NCBI RefSeq assembly: GCF_024347355.1
Contig: NZ_AP025465.1
Coordinates: 3,224,001 to 3,288,000 of the forward strand
DNA from: Vibrio chagasii
GTDB taxonomy: Bacteria > Pseudomonadota > Gammaproteobacteria > Enterobacterales > Vibrionaceae
Length of the DNA: 64,000 bases
Direction: 5' to 3'
Below are positions 40,218 through 48,702 of this stretch, one piece after another (within the stretch, counting starts at the first letter, position 1; each line of letters opens with the position of its first letter). A model generated the notes under the pieces. The model saw only the letters and a program-made list of their open reading frames with translations, was not told the DNA's origin and ran no database searches. Made by a program: the position numbers and the translations under genes.

Positions 40218-40434
40218 TTATCCACCAGCGATCACTTTTACACCATTTGTGGATAAATCTGTGAATTGCGTGAATAAAGTGCCTTTGAAAAAATAGATCC
40301 ACAACATGTAGTGATGATCCTGATCTAACTGTGGGTTAACTAAAACATATCCCCACTCAAAAAACACGCTCAAAGCCTTACTACACCCTGCTTTTAGACA
40401 GCTGACGAATAAAATTGTCACAGAGTTATCCACA
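40218..40434. promoter_or_regulatory. DnaA-box cluster between glpE and rpoH
   Basis: Two perfect R-type boxes: TGTGGATAA (40248-40256, reverse of TTATCCACA) and TTATCCACA (40426-40434); one single-mismatch box TTATCCACC (40218-40226); weaker sites near 40298 (AGATCCACA) and 40330 (TGTGGGTTA). Several GATC sites accompany them. No gene is seen in 40138-40562. Possibly DnaA control of glpE or a titration site. Confidence 0.6.
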
Positions 40435-40485
40435 AAATCATTTTGCAAATTACGATCGCAAAAGTTGAGAATTCGATCCAAAACA

Positions 40486-40517
40486 AAAAGGCCGAGATCT
40501 CTCGATCTCGGCCTTTT
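40486..40517 (-). terminator. Rho-independent terminator of rpoH
   Basis: Stem AAAAGGCCGAGATC / GATCTCGGCCTTTT with a four-base loop; T-rich on both strands, so it can also stop antisense transcription. Confidence 0.92.
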
Positions 40518-40562
40518 CAAAATTCAGTTATTTGCTAGCTACTATATAGAAAATAAATGCTG

Positions 40563-41420
40563 TTAGAAATCACCAACGGCTTGTTTCAATTTCTTCATCG
40601 CATTCTTTTCTAACTGACGAACACGTTCTGCAGAGATACTGTAGGTATCCGCTAAGTCTTGCAGTGTTGCTTTATTGTCGTCTAACCAACGCGAACGAAC
40701 AATGTGTTGGCTGCGCTCATCTAAGCTTGCTAGTGCTAGGCCTAAACGATTATTGGTGTGAGACTCCCAGTTAGATGCTTCAACCGTTTCAGCAACGTCT
40801 GACGCTTTATCTTCTAGGTAGTAAACCGGAGCTGTGTAAGCAGAGCCGCCGTCATCGTCATCCATTGGTGCTTCAAACGTTGCGTCTTGCGCTGCTAAGC
40901 GAGATTCCATCTCACGAACTTCAGAGGGCTCAACACCCAGTTCACGAGCGACAGTCTCAACTTCACCGTTGTTAAACCAACCTAAGCGCTTTTTAGATTT
41001 ACGAAGGTTAAAGAACAGTTTGCGCTGTGCCTTAGTTGTCGCAATCTTAACGATACGCCAGTTACGCAGAACGTACTCATGAATCTCAGCTTTGATCCAG
41101 TGAACTGCGAAAGAAACCAATCGAACGCCAACCTCTGGGTTGAAGCGCTTAACGGCTTTCATTAGACCGATGTTACCTTCTTGAACGAGATCAGCCATAG
41201 GCAGCCCGTAGCCAGAGTAACCTCTTGCAACGTGCACCACGAATCGTAGGTGTGAAAGGATCAAGCCTTTCGCAGCGTCGATCTCACCTTTGTAATGTAA
41301 TCGCTCTGCAAGTCCACGTTCCTCTTCAGGCGTCAGCATTGGGTAGCTGTTCGCTGAGCGGATATAGCTGTCTAAACTATCTTGTGTGACTAAAGCCATT
41401 TGATACGCTTGGTTTGCCAT
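40563..41420 (-). CDS. rpoH: RNA polymerase heat-shock sigma factor RpoH (sigma-32)
   Basis: Directs RNA polymerase to heat-shock promoters. 285 aa from the ATG at 41420 ([13 protein letters not shown]) with SD GAGGAA; the open frame reaches 18 codons further but without a ribosome-binding site. Region 2 shows [41 protein letters not shown] and the promoter-melting stretch. The RpoH-box region [16 protein letters not shown], a chaperone/FtsH contact, lies near 130. Region 4 ends with [27 protein letters not shown]. Neighbours ftsX-ftsE-ftsY upstream give the conserved order. Confidence 0.97.
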   Translation of the reverse strand: MANQAYQMALVTQDSLDSYIRSANSYPMLTPEEERGLAERLHYKGEIDAAKGLILSHLRFVVHVARGYSGYGLPMADLVQEGNIGLMKAVKRFNPEVGVRLVSFAVHWIKAEIHEYVLRNWRIVKIATTKAQRKLFFNLRKSKKRLGWFNNGEVETVARELGVEPSEVREMESRLAAQDATFEAPMDDDDGGSAYTAPVYYLEDKASDVAETVEASNWESHTNNRLGLALASLDERSQHIVRSRWLDDNKATLQDLADTYSISAERVRQLEKNAMKKLKQAVGDF

Positions 41421-41515
41421 TCGGTTCCTCATCAATCTCTGATCTGGAGTAGTACATCTATTAAAACCCGACAATCTTGAACCTAAAATGAACAGGTTTC
41501 AAGAAGGGGGAAGTA

Positions 41516-41543
41516 ATTATGCATAATCAATTCGTCTATACAA
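41516..41543 (-). promoter_or_regulatory. Candidate sigma-70 promoter of rpoH
   Basis: -35-like TTGTAT (41538-41543), 16-bp spacer, -10 CATAAT (41516-41521) on the minus strand. The roughly 90-base leader to the ATG leaves room for the mRNA thermosensor known in rpoH, which starts inside the coding region. Confidence 0.45.
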
Positions 41544-41597
41544 GGCAAAAACTGGTTAAGGAGTGCCTATTTTTCGTCTAAATATGACTCTATTCAC

Positions 41598-42566
41598 CTA
41601 AACTGGTTCAATTTCTTTTAGGTGACGCTGTGCAGAAAGCTTCGCAGCCACACTACCCAGCAGGGTTCCAACGATCAAAAGCAGTAAAGATTCATCCCAG
41701 CTTAGGCCAATTAAACGAAAGTGGCTGTCGTAAAGCTGAGCCAAGTCATCCACCGCACTGTTCAGTAAGACGGTAATTAATGCCGTCATTACCCACGCGC
41801 TAACCGAACCTAATACACCGAACCACATACCAGAATATAGATATGGTCGAAGAATGTAGCTGTCGGTGGCACCAATCAGCTTCATGGTTTGAATCTCTTC
41901 TTTATGCGCCAACACATTAAATCGTAGTGTGTTGCCGATAATCAAAAACACAGCGCCTAACATCAATACCGTTAAGGTAATCACAATGACAGCGGCTAGC
42001 GCTTTAATCGCGTCTAATCTTGCTAACCAATCTTCGTCCAAACGAACATCGGTCACTAATTCTTGTTTTTTAACTTGGCCTGCCAGCTCTTTGATTTGAG
42101 CATCGCTTTGTACTCTTGGTGTTATCACTAACACACCTGGCAGTGAATAATCGTCGAGAATAGTTAGGGCATCATCAAAGCCAGAATACTGGCTGAGGTC
42201 AGCAAGCCCTTGTTGAGGCGAAATGTACTCCACCAACTCAACTTGATCCCAACTCTCGATTTCATCTTTAAGCACCATCACTCGAGGCTCGGGAATACCA
42301 TCCTCTACATAAGCACTAATTTGTGACGGGCTTGTGACATCTTTTGCCACTTCACCTACGTTTTTACCAAGTAGGTACAAACACGCAGGCATTGCTAAAG
42401 CCATAGAAATAACCGCAAGCGTCAGTAAGTTGCCCAGTGGACGTTGCCACATCTGAGAGAACGATGATTTGGCTTGCTTCCAATGCACCACGAAGAAACC
42501 ATCACTTGAAGTGCGGTTTGCAGCGCGATTAGATTGAGGTTTTTTGATGCGCTTATTAGCGGCCAT
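41598..42566 (-). CDS. ftsX: Cell-division ABC transporter-like permease FtsX
   Basis: Four-helix inner-membrane protein that, with FtsE, activates periplasmic murein hydrolases through EnvC during septation. Transmembrane helices lie at about 40-62, 190-215, 240-265 and 290-312; the periplasmic loop between the first two holds VEYISPQQGLADLSQYSGFDDAL, the EnvC-binding region. I start at the ATG at 42566 ([11 protein letters not shown], 322 aa), which overlaps the ftsE stop by 11 bases; the five-codon longer start lacks support. Confidence 0.94.
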   Translation of the reverse strand: MAANKRIKKPQSNRAANRTSSDGFFVVHWKQAKSSFSQMWQRPLGNLLTLAVISMALAMPACLYLLGKNVGEVAKDVTSPSQISAYVEDGIPEPRVMVLKDEIESWDQVELVEYISPQQGLADLSQYSGFDDALTILDDYSLPGVLVITPRVQSDAQIKELAGQVKKQELVTDVRLDEDWLARLDAIKALAAVIVITLTVLMLGAVFLIIGNTLRFNVLAHKEEIQTMKLIGATDSYILRPYLYSGMWFGVLGSVSAWVMTALITVLLNSAVDDLAQLYDSHFRLIGLSWDESLLLLIVGTLLGSVAAKLSAQRHLKEIEPV

Positions 42567-43230
42567 AGTCTTCAACCTCACTCAAAAAGCCTTGGTTTAA
42601 TTCAAGATGACGGTATTGAGGGCGAGTGTTCACTAACCCGATATCGTGCGTTGCTAGGATGATCGTCACACCGGCACGGTTAAACTCTTCAAACAGTCGC
42701 AACACGCGGTTAGATAACTCTGGGTCTAGGTTACCCGTCGGCTCATCCGCAAGCAGCAGAGTTGGACGGTTTACCACAGCACGGGCAATACCCACACGTT
42801 GTTGTTCACCACCAGAAAGCTGGCTTGGCAAACAACGCGCTTTATCTAATAGGCCAGTTTTATCCAACGCAGCACTGACTCGACGTTTTATTTCATTTTC
42901 AGAAATAGATTCGATACGCATAGGCAGAGCAACGTTATCGAAGATAGAGCGATCCATCAGTAGACGATGGTCTTGAAAGACAATACCGATATTACGGCGT
43001 AAGAATGGAATGTCTTTAGCAGGAATACGAGTGATATCGTGATCGTTGAACCAAACACGCCCATCAGTCGGGCGCTCAATCGCACAAATCAACTTCAGCA
43101 AGGTACTTTTACCTGCACCAGAATGCCCGCCTAAAAATGCCATTTCTCCACGTTTGAGATGGAAGTCCACTTTTTGGAGTGCTTGGCGTCCACCTCGGTA
43201 GGCTTTGCTCACTTGCTGAAATTTGATCAC
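42556..43230 (-). CDS. ftsE: Cell-division ATP-binding protein FtsE
   Basis: ABC-type ATPase of the FtsEX complex. Walker [11 protein letters not shown] (about 36-45), signature LSGGEQQR (about 138), Walker [10 protein letters not shown] and the switch His in [10 protein letters not shown]. 224 aa. GTG start at 43230, eight bases after AGAGGAA. Overlaps ftsX, follows ftsY by about 77 bases. Confidence 0.96.
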   Translation of the reverse strand: MIKFQQVSKAYRGGRQALQKVDFHLKRGEMAFLGGHSGAGKSTLLKLICAIERPTDGRVWFNDHDITRIPAKDIPFLRRNIGIVFQDHRLLMDRSIFDNVALPMRIESISENEIKRRVSAALDKTGLLDKARCLPSQLSGGEQQRVGIARAVVNRPTLLLADEPTGNLDPELSNRVLRLFEEFNRAGVTIILATHDIGLVNTRPQYRHLELNQGFLSEVEDYGR

Positions 43231-43307
43231 CGAAAATTCCTCTTACGATCACTAATATCAAATTTAAAACGATAGCAGGTTAAGGATAAACCACTTTGCT
43301 ACTCGCG

Positions 43308-44561
43308 TTACTCTTCGCGGCTGAATAGAGCTTCAATGAAGTCTTTTGACTCAAATGGACGCAGATCATCAATACCTTCACCAACACCAATGTAACGAAT
43401 TGGAATCTGGAACTGGTCAGCAATTGAGAAAATCACGCCACCTTTCGCAGTGCCGTCTAACTTAGTTAGCGTAATACCGGTTACTGGTGCAACTTCACTG
43501 AACAGTTTCGCTTGGCTGATAGCATTCTGACCTGTACCAGCATCAAGTGTTAGCATGATTTCATGCGGTGCAGAGTCATCAATCTTCTTCATTACACGAA
43601 CAATCTTGCGTAGCTCTTCCATCAGGTTGCTCTTGTTCTGCAAACGGCCCGCTGTATCGGCAATCACAACATCCACGCCACGAGCTTTCGCAGCTTCAAT
43701 CGCATCGTAGATAACAGATGCACTGTCTGCGCCCGTGTGTTGAGCGATAACTGGCACATCGTTACGCTGGCCCCAAACCTGAAGTTGCTCAACAGCTGCC
43801 GCACGGAAGGTATCACCCGCCGCTAGCATCACTTTCTTGCCTTCATTTTGGAATTGTTTCGCTAGCTTACCGATAGTCGTTGTCTTACCAACACCATTCA
43901 CACCAACCATTAAGATAACGTAAGGCGTTTTCGTAGTATCAACCACTAATGGCTGTTCCACTTGGCTTAAGATCTCTGCCATCTCTTCTTTCAGCAGACC
44001 ATAAAGCGCTTCGCCATCTTTTAGGTCATTGCGAGATGCTTTTTCTGTCAGGTTTTCAATGATCTTAACTGTGGTGTTCATGCCCACATCCGCGATCAGC
44101 AGCTGCTCTTCTAGCTCTTCGAACAGATCATCATCGATTTTCTTACCTTTGAACAAACCAAAGAAACCTGCACCAATGTTTGCTTTAGTGCGGCTTAGGC
44201 TACGCTTTAGGCGAGCAAAGAAACTTTCCGTCGGCTTCTCTTGTACTTCTTCAACCTGAGCTTGAGGAGTAATTTCTTGTTCCTGTTCTACTTCTGCTTC
44301 TGCTTCTGCTTCTGCTTCTGCTGCGACAGGCTGTTGCTCATCTTGAGTCTCGTCCAGAGCTTGCCCTGACTCATCAGGCTTAGCTTTTACTGACTGAGCG
44401 GCTTCCGCTTCAGGCGCGACTGGTTCAGCCTCGACTTGTGATTCAACTTCAGTTTGATCTTCAACGTTTTCTACGTTCGCTTCATTCTGAGTTTTTGGGC
44501 TTTGTTCTTCTTCACCAAAACCAAGCCACGATAATAATCCGCGCTTCTTTTTTTCCGTCAT
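43308..44561 (-). CDS. ftsY: Signal recognition particle receptor FtsY
   Basis: SRP receptor GTPase that docks ribosome-nascent chains at the membrane. The acidic A domain (about 1-115) is rich in Glu/Gln and has a run of alternating Glu-Ala codons; the N domain follows (ADVGMNTTVKIIENL), then the G domain with G1 GVNGVGKTTTIGKLA, insert region DTFRAAAVEQL, G3 DTAGRLQNK, G4 TKLDGTAKGG. 417 aa, somewhat shorter than E. coli (497) because the A domain is shorter. First gene of ftsY-ftsE-ftsX; divergent from rsmD as in E. coli. Confidence 0.96.
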   Translation of the reverse strand: MTEKKKRGLLSWLGFGEEEQSPKTQNEANVENVEDQTEVESQVEAEPVAPEAEAAQSVKAKPDESGQALDETQDEQQPVAAEAEAEAEAEVEQEQEITPQAQVEEVQEKPTESFFARLKRSLSRTKANIGAGFFGLFKGKKIDDDLFEELEEQLLIADVGMNTTVKIIENLTEKASRNDLKDGEALYGLLKEEMAEILSQVEQPLVVDTTKTPYVILMVGVNGVGKTTTIGKLAKQFQNEGKKVMLAAGDTFRAAAVEQLQVWGQRNDVPVIAQHTGADSASVIYDAIEAAKARGVDVVIADTAGRLQNKSNLMEELRKIVRVMKKIDDSAPHEIMLTLDAGTGQNAISQAKLFSEVAPVTGITLTKLDGTAKGGVIFSIADQFQIPIRYIGVGEGIDDLRPFESKDFIEALFSREE

Positions 44562-44791
44562 CAGAGGAGTTTCCTAGATCTACTAATTAGCTGTATTGGC
44601 TTAATGCACGTCGACTCTTTGCTATTGTTATACAATACAAGCTTGTACAAACGAATAGTAAAGAAAAATGACAAAGCAGTGATAAGTTTGCTTTTAGCTT
44701 GATACACTTTGTCATTGCAAATTTATTTAATACTCGAACCAACTTAAATTGGGCTCGGTATAGTATCACTTTATTAGCGGTCAAAAAATCT

Positions 44792-45394
44792 ATGGTAAGA
44801 CGTCGCCAGCAAAACACATCACAAAAAAAGCCTTCCGGTGGCTTTGTTCGAATTATTAGTGGTTCATGGAGAGGTAGAAAGCTGCCCGTTCATGATTTAG
44901 AAGGCTTACGCCCAACCATTGACCGAGTAAAAGAGACGCTCTTTAACTGGGTCGCACAAGATATCCCAAATTCGACCTGCTTAGACGTATTTGCAGGTTC
45001 TGGTGGTTTAGGTTTTGAAGCAGCTTCTCGCCAAGCAAAAATGGTGACACTGCTCGAAATGAATCAAAAGGCCGCTAAGCAGCTTTCTGATAATGCGAAA
45101 GAGCTCAAAGCAGACAACATCAATGTGGTAAATACTGATGCTATCTCTTTCCTCAAGAAGCCAGGAACGCCTTACGATGTGGTATTCCTTGATCCACCAT
45201 TTCGTAAAGGCTTGCTAGCAGAGACGGTACAGCTACTTGAGAGCAATGGCTGGCTTGCGGACGACGCGATTATTTACGTCGAAACAGAGAAAGAACTCAA
45301 GCTAGAAGCGATGCCAGAAAACTGGGAACTGCACCGCGATAAGACAACTGGCCAGTCGAGCTACCGACTGTTCAACCGAATCACTGAAGAATAG
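44792..45394 (+). CDS. rsmD: 16S rRNA (guanine-966-N2)-methyltransferase RsmD
   Basis: SAM enzyme that methylates G966 of 16S rRNA in the 30S subunit. 200 aa from ATG 44792 (MVRRRQQNTSQKK); the open frame extends 31 codons upstream but that stretch lies over the promoter region and does not look like the family. Motif I DVFAGSGGLGFEA near 68, catalytic VFLDPPFRKG near 132, and RIISGSWRGRKLPV at the N-terminus are diagnostic. Followed by the DUF1145 gene after 10 bases. Confidence 0.95.
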   Translation: MVRRRQQNTSQKKPSGGFVRIISGSWRGRKLPVHDLEGLRPTIDRVKETLFNWVAQDIPNSTCLDVFAGSGGLGFEAASRQAKMVTLLEMNQKAAKQLSDNAKELKADNINVVNTDAISFLKKPGTPYDVVFLDPPFRKGLLAETVQLLESNGWLADDAIIYVETEKELKLEAMPENWELHRDKTTGQSSYRLFNRITEE

Positions 45395-45404
45395 GAATGA
45401 TTGA

Positions 45405-45671
45405 ATGAATATCTTGCTTCCATTAGCTAAAGCCGCTATCGCCTTCGTATGGTTTGTGTTGATCGTCAACATTTTCCATCCGTTCCCTGGTAATGCCGCA
45501 ATTGCGCTTTACATCATGACAGCGTTCTTGTTCTTTATGCATGGCTTGCAAATGCTGATCTTTATCGGTGCGTTCGGCGATAAAATCGAAATGACGCGTT
45601 GGGAAAAATGGTCCATTCTGATTTTTGGAATCTTCGCCTTACTCGATATCCGTCGTAAGTACATGATGTAA
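45405..45671 (+). CDS. DUF1145 (YhhL-like) inner-membrane protein
   Basis: 88 residues with three hydrophobic segments (about 8-25, 32-52, 68-82) and a conserved-looking WEKWSILIFGIFALLDIRRKYM tail. It follows rsmD, as yhhL does in E. coli, and is cotranscribed with it. Function unknown. Confidence 0.85.
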   Translation: MNILLPLAKAAIAFVWFVLIVNIFHPFPGNAAIALYIMTAFLFFMHGLQMLIFIGAFGDKIEMTRWEKWSILIFGIFALLDIRRKYMM

Positions 45672-45700
45672 TCGAAAGCTGTTACCAAGCAACAGATACC

Positions 45701-45730
45701 AAAACGCCGCTCAGTTGAGCGGCGTTTTTT
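45701..45730. terminator. Bidirectional terminator, DUF1145 gene / yhgN
   Basis: Stem AACGCCGCTC / GAGCGGCGTT with a tetraloop and T6, between convergent genes. Confidence 0.92.
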
Positions 45731-45750
45731 ATTGAATGATGGTAGCAACA

Positions 45751-46335
45751 CTAAGCCATGTAGCCTTTCACACCGTCTAAGAACATCTGTGTCGATAGCA
45801 TAACAAGCAATAAGCCCATCAGGCGCTCGATCGCTTTCAGCCCTCTCTCACCTAATACACGCAAGAAGAAACCATTAAACATCAAAATGAAGAAGGTAGC
45901 GCCCCACGCCAGCATTACAGCGGCTGAAAGCTCAAGCATGTTGTCTGGGTGTTGTGTCGCAAGAAGAATCAATGCTGCAATGACAGATGGACCAGCAATC
46001 ATAGGGATCGCCATCGGCACGATAAACGGCTCTTCACCTGCAGCAAGCCCTGTAATACTGCCAGCGCTCGGGAAAATCATCTTAATCGCGATGATAAATA
46101 GAATGATACCGCCAGAGATACTCAGGGTTTCTGGCTGTACGTGCAGGAAGTTCATGATGCTTTGACCCGCAAACAAGAACAACAGCAAGATAACCAGCGC
46201 GAACATCAGCTCACGAATCAGAACAATACGACGACGCTTCGGATCAATATGCTTAAGGATAGAGAGCACGATTGGCAGGTTGCCAAGCGGGTCCATGATA
46301 AGAAACAGCATGGTTGCTGCAGATAAGATTTCCAT
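45751..46335 (-). CDS. yhgN: MarC/YhgN-family inner-membrane protein
   Basis: 194 residues with six predicted helices. Family motifs are LIMDPLGNLPIVLSILKH near the N-terminus and GEEPFIVPMAIPMIAGPSVIA in the middle, followed by RLMGLLLVMLSTQMFLDGVKG. This matches E. coli YhgN rather than MarC. Annotated elsewhere as a possible antibiotic/NAAT-like transporter, but transport has not been shown for this branch. Single gene with its own terminator. Confidence 0.88.
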   Translation of the reverse strand: MEILSAATMLFLIMDPLGNLPIVLSILKHIDPKRRRIVLIRELMFALVILLLFLFAGQSIMNFLHVQPETLSISGGIILFIIAIKMIFPSAGSITGLAAGEEPFIVPMAIPMIAGPSVIAALILLATQHPDNMLELSAAVMLAWGATFFILMFNGFFLRVLGERGLKAIERLMGLLLVMLSTQMFLDGVKGYMA

Positions 46336-46537
46336 AAGTTTGTCTCGAAAAGCGAAGGTGCGCGGAGTATAGCAGCCTCAACATTGATTTTCGAACACAG
46401 TCATCAGCAGGCTAACTTATGTCATTGCAGTACGTTAACGAGAACAAACAGGCAAGAATAGAAAGAGTGATTACACGTAGAGTACCGAGTTTGAGTAAAG
46501 CTGCCTTGATATAGCTCAGGCTTGGAGACGCTCTACC

Positions 46538-47158
46538 CTAAATGGTCAGAGAGGCGACGATAAGCGCATGGGCGAGAAAGTAGCTACCCGTTACCCAAAA
46601 GTAAGCACTTTTGATCGGGCTGCGGTAACAGTTAAGTGCATACGCCAGTGCCGAGAGCAGCAATACGCTACAACCTGCAAATCCAACCGCGTGCGATAAC
46701 TTAGGGTCAAGCAACCAAACCTCACCAGAAGCCCAAGTTAACTGAATAAGCACAATCCCCATAATCACAACAGGAAAAACAAGTTTATCTAAACGTGGTA
46801 GCAGCAAGAAGAAAGCCACTACACAAGCAGCCAAGAGTAAGGCGAACAACCACCAGACCATTTCTCCAGACAGCTGCAACCAAAAGGCTTTGCTATAACA
46901 GAGTTGAGCTAGCAGAAAGCAAACAAAATATAGGGGACGTTTTTGAGTGAGGGTGTGAAATACATCTGCGATCGCCGAGATCGCCAGGCCAGCAACGACC
47001 CAATACGTATAGTCAGCAACAACAGACTGAGTTAAAGCAATGATCGCTAATAATACAAAGGTAAATACCTTATACGATAAGGCCTGACCGATATGTCCTT
47101 GTTTCGTTCCTGCTACTGCTCCGATACCAGATAAGGAAACCGCTAACCAACTCCACAT
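46538..47158 (-). CDS. YhhN-family membrane protein (TMEM86/lysoplasmalogenase-like)
   Basis: 206 residues, about eight hydrophobic helices, with the family Asp in ISAIADVFHTL and a second conserved area SHAVGFAGCSVLLLSA. The eukaryotic relative TMEM86B is a lysoplasmalogenase; activity of bacterial members is inferred. In E. coli yhhN lies near rsmD-yhhL-yhhM; the same four families occur here between 44.8 and 49.0 kb, with insertions between them. Confidence 0.8.
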   Translation of the reverse strand: MWSWLAVSLSGIGAVAGTKQGHIGQALSYKVFTFVLLAIIALTQSVVADYTYWVVAGLAISAIADVFHTLTQKRPLYFVCFLLAQLCYSKAFWLQLSGEMVWWLFALLLAACVVAFFLLLPRLDKLVFPVVIMGIVLIQLTWASGEVWLLDPKLSHAVGFAGCSVLLLSALAYALNCYRSPIKSAYFWVTGSYFLAHALIVASLTI

Positions 47159-47570
47159 ACCACTTGCCCTATTGCTTTAAATCGTCGCCAGTCTAGGCAC
47201 ACGAATATTGATGTAAAGCCTCAGCCCCTCAAAATTGGATCTTGATTACGCTTCCACTAAAAAGAACACCTTTAGATTGAAGTCATCGCAATTAACGATT
47301 CGAGAATGGTGATTCGTTTAAAACTGAAGCAAATCATTATAAAACCCTCTTAAACTTCGCTTAGAGAAGCCAGATCCCATTTTCACCTAGTTATTCTCTT
47401 AAGATTTCCTTCTCCGCCCCTAAAAACGCCCATTATCGACTTTAAAAAGTAAAATAAATCAAAGACAAATCATTTATTAACAGACACTTAGGCATAAAAA
47501 TATAGATTAACTGGAAAATAAAAACGTCATTCCAACCTAGACTTATAAAGTGGGAAAGTTAGTTTTCAAA
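47159..47570. other. Intergenic DNA upstream of yhhN, possible sRNA locus on plus strand
   Basis: No open frame of note. The plus strand ends in a Rho-independent terminator (47571-47594) though no gene precedes it on that strand, which suggests an unannotated non-coding transcript. Confidence 0.35.
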
Positions 47571-47594
47571 TGACAAGTTTTGTCAGTTTTTTTT
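47571..47594 (+). terminator. Orphan Rho-independent terminator
   Basis: TGACAA-GTT-TTGTCA stem followed by G and eight T residues on the plus strand; the nearest upstream genes are on the minus strand. Confidence 0.65.
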
Positions 47595-47825
47595 AAGCCC
47601 CATGTAAAAACCACCACAAAAACCAAAGCAAAAACCTTAAAAAGCACCAAACCCCCACCCACAAAGCACCAAGCCTCATTAATACAATTTAACAACCATT
47701 AACAATATAAATTACACAAAACAACCATTACAAAACAACAACTTAAATCAATTTAGAACAAACATAAATCATAACGAACAAAATAAGAACACACCAAAAA
47801 TCACACTTAAACACTCCGAAAAAAG
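47595..47825 (+). other. G-depleted, A/C-rich tract
   Basis: By hand count 47641-47820 (180 bases) has about 7 G and about 49 C on the plus strand, the rest mostly A. A plus-strand RNA would be nearly structureless and C-rich, as in Rho utilisation sites; the minus strand is T/G-rich. No coding frame spans it. Confidence 0.7.
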
Positions 47826-47874
47826 CCATATGACAGTACTTTTCTACTACTTTTGGGGCTTTCGAAAGTAATTC

Positions 47875-47904
47875 TTGATCTAAAGCTATAAGTAGTGCTA
47901 TTCT
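47875..47904 (+). promoter_or_regulatory. Candidate promoter of the 26-aa gene
   Basis: TTGATC (47875-47880), 18-bp spacer, TATTCT (47899-47904), 41 bases before the ATG. Confidence 0.5.
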
Positions 47905-47945
47905 TTAAAACATAGCGAGAGACAACCAAATTTAGGAGTAGTGTT

Positions 47946-48026
47946 ATGATTTCATCTTCGCAAAGACAAGGACTTGTAATGATCGCGGTAGTTGTTGGTC
48001 TAATGACACTACCGATGATGTACTAA
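47946..48026 (+). CDS. 26-residue small membrane protein
   Basis: ATG at 47946, seven bases after a strong AGGAG, then 26 codons and a TAA. A short polar head (about residues 2-9) is followed by one hydrophobic helix at about 10-25 (LVMIAVVVGLMTLPMMY), so it is expected to be a single-pass inner-membrane peptide. It has a candidate promoter upstream and a Rho-independent terminator 15 bases after the stop, so a roughly 150-nt transcription unit encodes nothing else. I do not recognise the family for certain; size and shape recall YnhF-type peptides. Function unknown. Confidence 0.72.
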   Translation: MISSSQRQGLVMIAVVVGLMTLPMMY

Positions 48027-48040
48027 GCAAGTTACAGATA

Positions 48041-48072
48041 AAAAAAGGGACGCCATGAGCGTCCCTTTTTTT
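48041..48072. terminator. Bidirectional terminator after the 26-aa gene
   Basis: Stem GGGACGC / GCGTCCC with a five-base loop, A6 before and T7 after; serves the small gene and the convergent gene at 48084. Confidence 0.92.
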
Positions 48073-48083
48073 GTTCAATTTTT

Positions 48084-48458
48084 TCATTTCGAAAACAGAT
48101 GTAGCGTTAACACATCCCAGTTCGCATAATAGAAACCCGCGGCAGCCAAAGTCATTGCCATCATCAGCAAAATCGCAACTCGCCAGATAAAACGACCACT
48201 ACGTGGAGTCAGCTCCTTCTCGCAGTCGTTACACATCATGATGAACTTATGTTGATCTTCCAACTTGGCATCATGTTCGTTCACTACTTTATTTCGGCAC
48301 GTCGCGATATAACGCAGCTTGCTTACCATATCGTGCGGTAGCCTTTCTTCACAGCTTGTTACGAGCTCATGCAATCCTTCGCCTTCAGCGTGATATTGAA
48401 GTCTCAATAATTTCTCTATATTGCGAGTTCTTGTCACCACTTTTTCAATATCGGTCAT
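48084..48458 (-). CDS. Hypothetical tail-anchored protein
   Basis: 124 residues from the ATG at 48458, preceded by GGAGG; a GTG seven codons upstream also keeps the frame open. The first 85 residues are a charged, helical, soluble domain with CRNKVVNEHD, reminiscent of short helical domains in which a conserved RN..H motif occurs, and two Cys in MMCNDCEKEL. A single hydrophobic helix at about 95-115 near the C-terminus suggests a tail-anchored or single-pass membrane protein facing the cytoplasm. I do not recognise the family. Confidence 0.7.
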   Translation of the reverse strand: MTDIEKVVTRTRNIEKLLRLQYHAEGEGLHELVTSCEERLPHDMVSKLRYIATCRNKVVNEHDAKLEDQHKFIMMCNDCEKELTPRSGRFIWRVAILLMMAMTLAAAGFYYANWDVLTLHLFSK

Positions 48459-48702
48459 CTTGGCCCTCCCACTCCACACTATAATTCTAGTCGAGCATTT
48501 CCTTATTCTTATACAAAATCACTGCTATTTACGAGAGAAAGAGACAATAAATAACAGTACTTTATCCCAAACTGGCCATTAAATGTGATATCTGCCGAAA
48601 AATAATTAGCTTTGCTTACAGCAGTTCACGAATAGCGGCTTTAAACACATATCCCTATTGCCCGAAAGACTAGAATAACCATTACGACTACATGGAGGTT
48701 AT

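Noticed and set aside
40218..40434. Possible replication origin
   Set aside because: DnaA boxes are present, but neighbours (glpE, rpoH) are not those of either Vibrio chromosomal origin, and no AT-rich unwinding repeats or initiator gene were seen. Kept only as a DnaA-box cluster.
40218..40520. Minus-strand frame of 100 codons between glpE and rpoH
   Set aside because: It covers the rpoH terminator and the DnaA-box cluster; protein sequence looks like translated non-coding DNA.
44280..44325. Simple repeat in ftsY (alternating Glu-Ala codons)
   Set aside because: Acidic low-complexity sequence is normal in the FtsY A domain, so not reported as a separate finding.
44699..44791. Longer N-terminus for RsmD
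   Set aside because: The extra 31 codons have no ribosome-binding site and the family N-terminus aligns at the ATG at 44792.
46420..46515. 31-codon frame on the plus strand between yhgN and yhhN
   Set aside because: Weak ribosome-binding site, no terminator or promoter, and no hydrophobic or motif signal; cannot be separated from chance.
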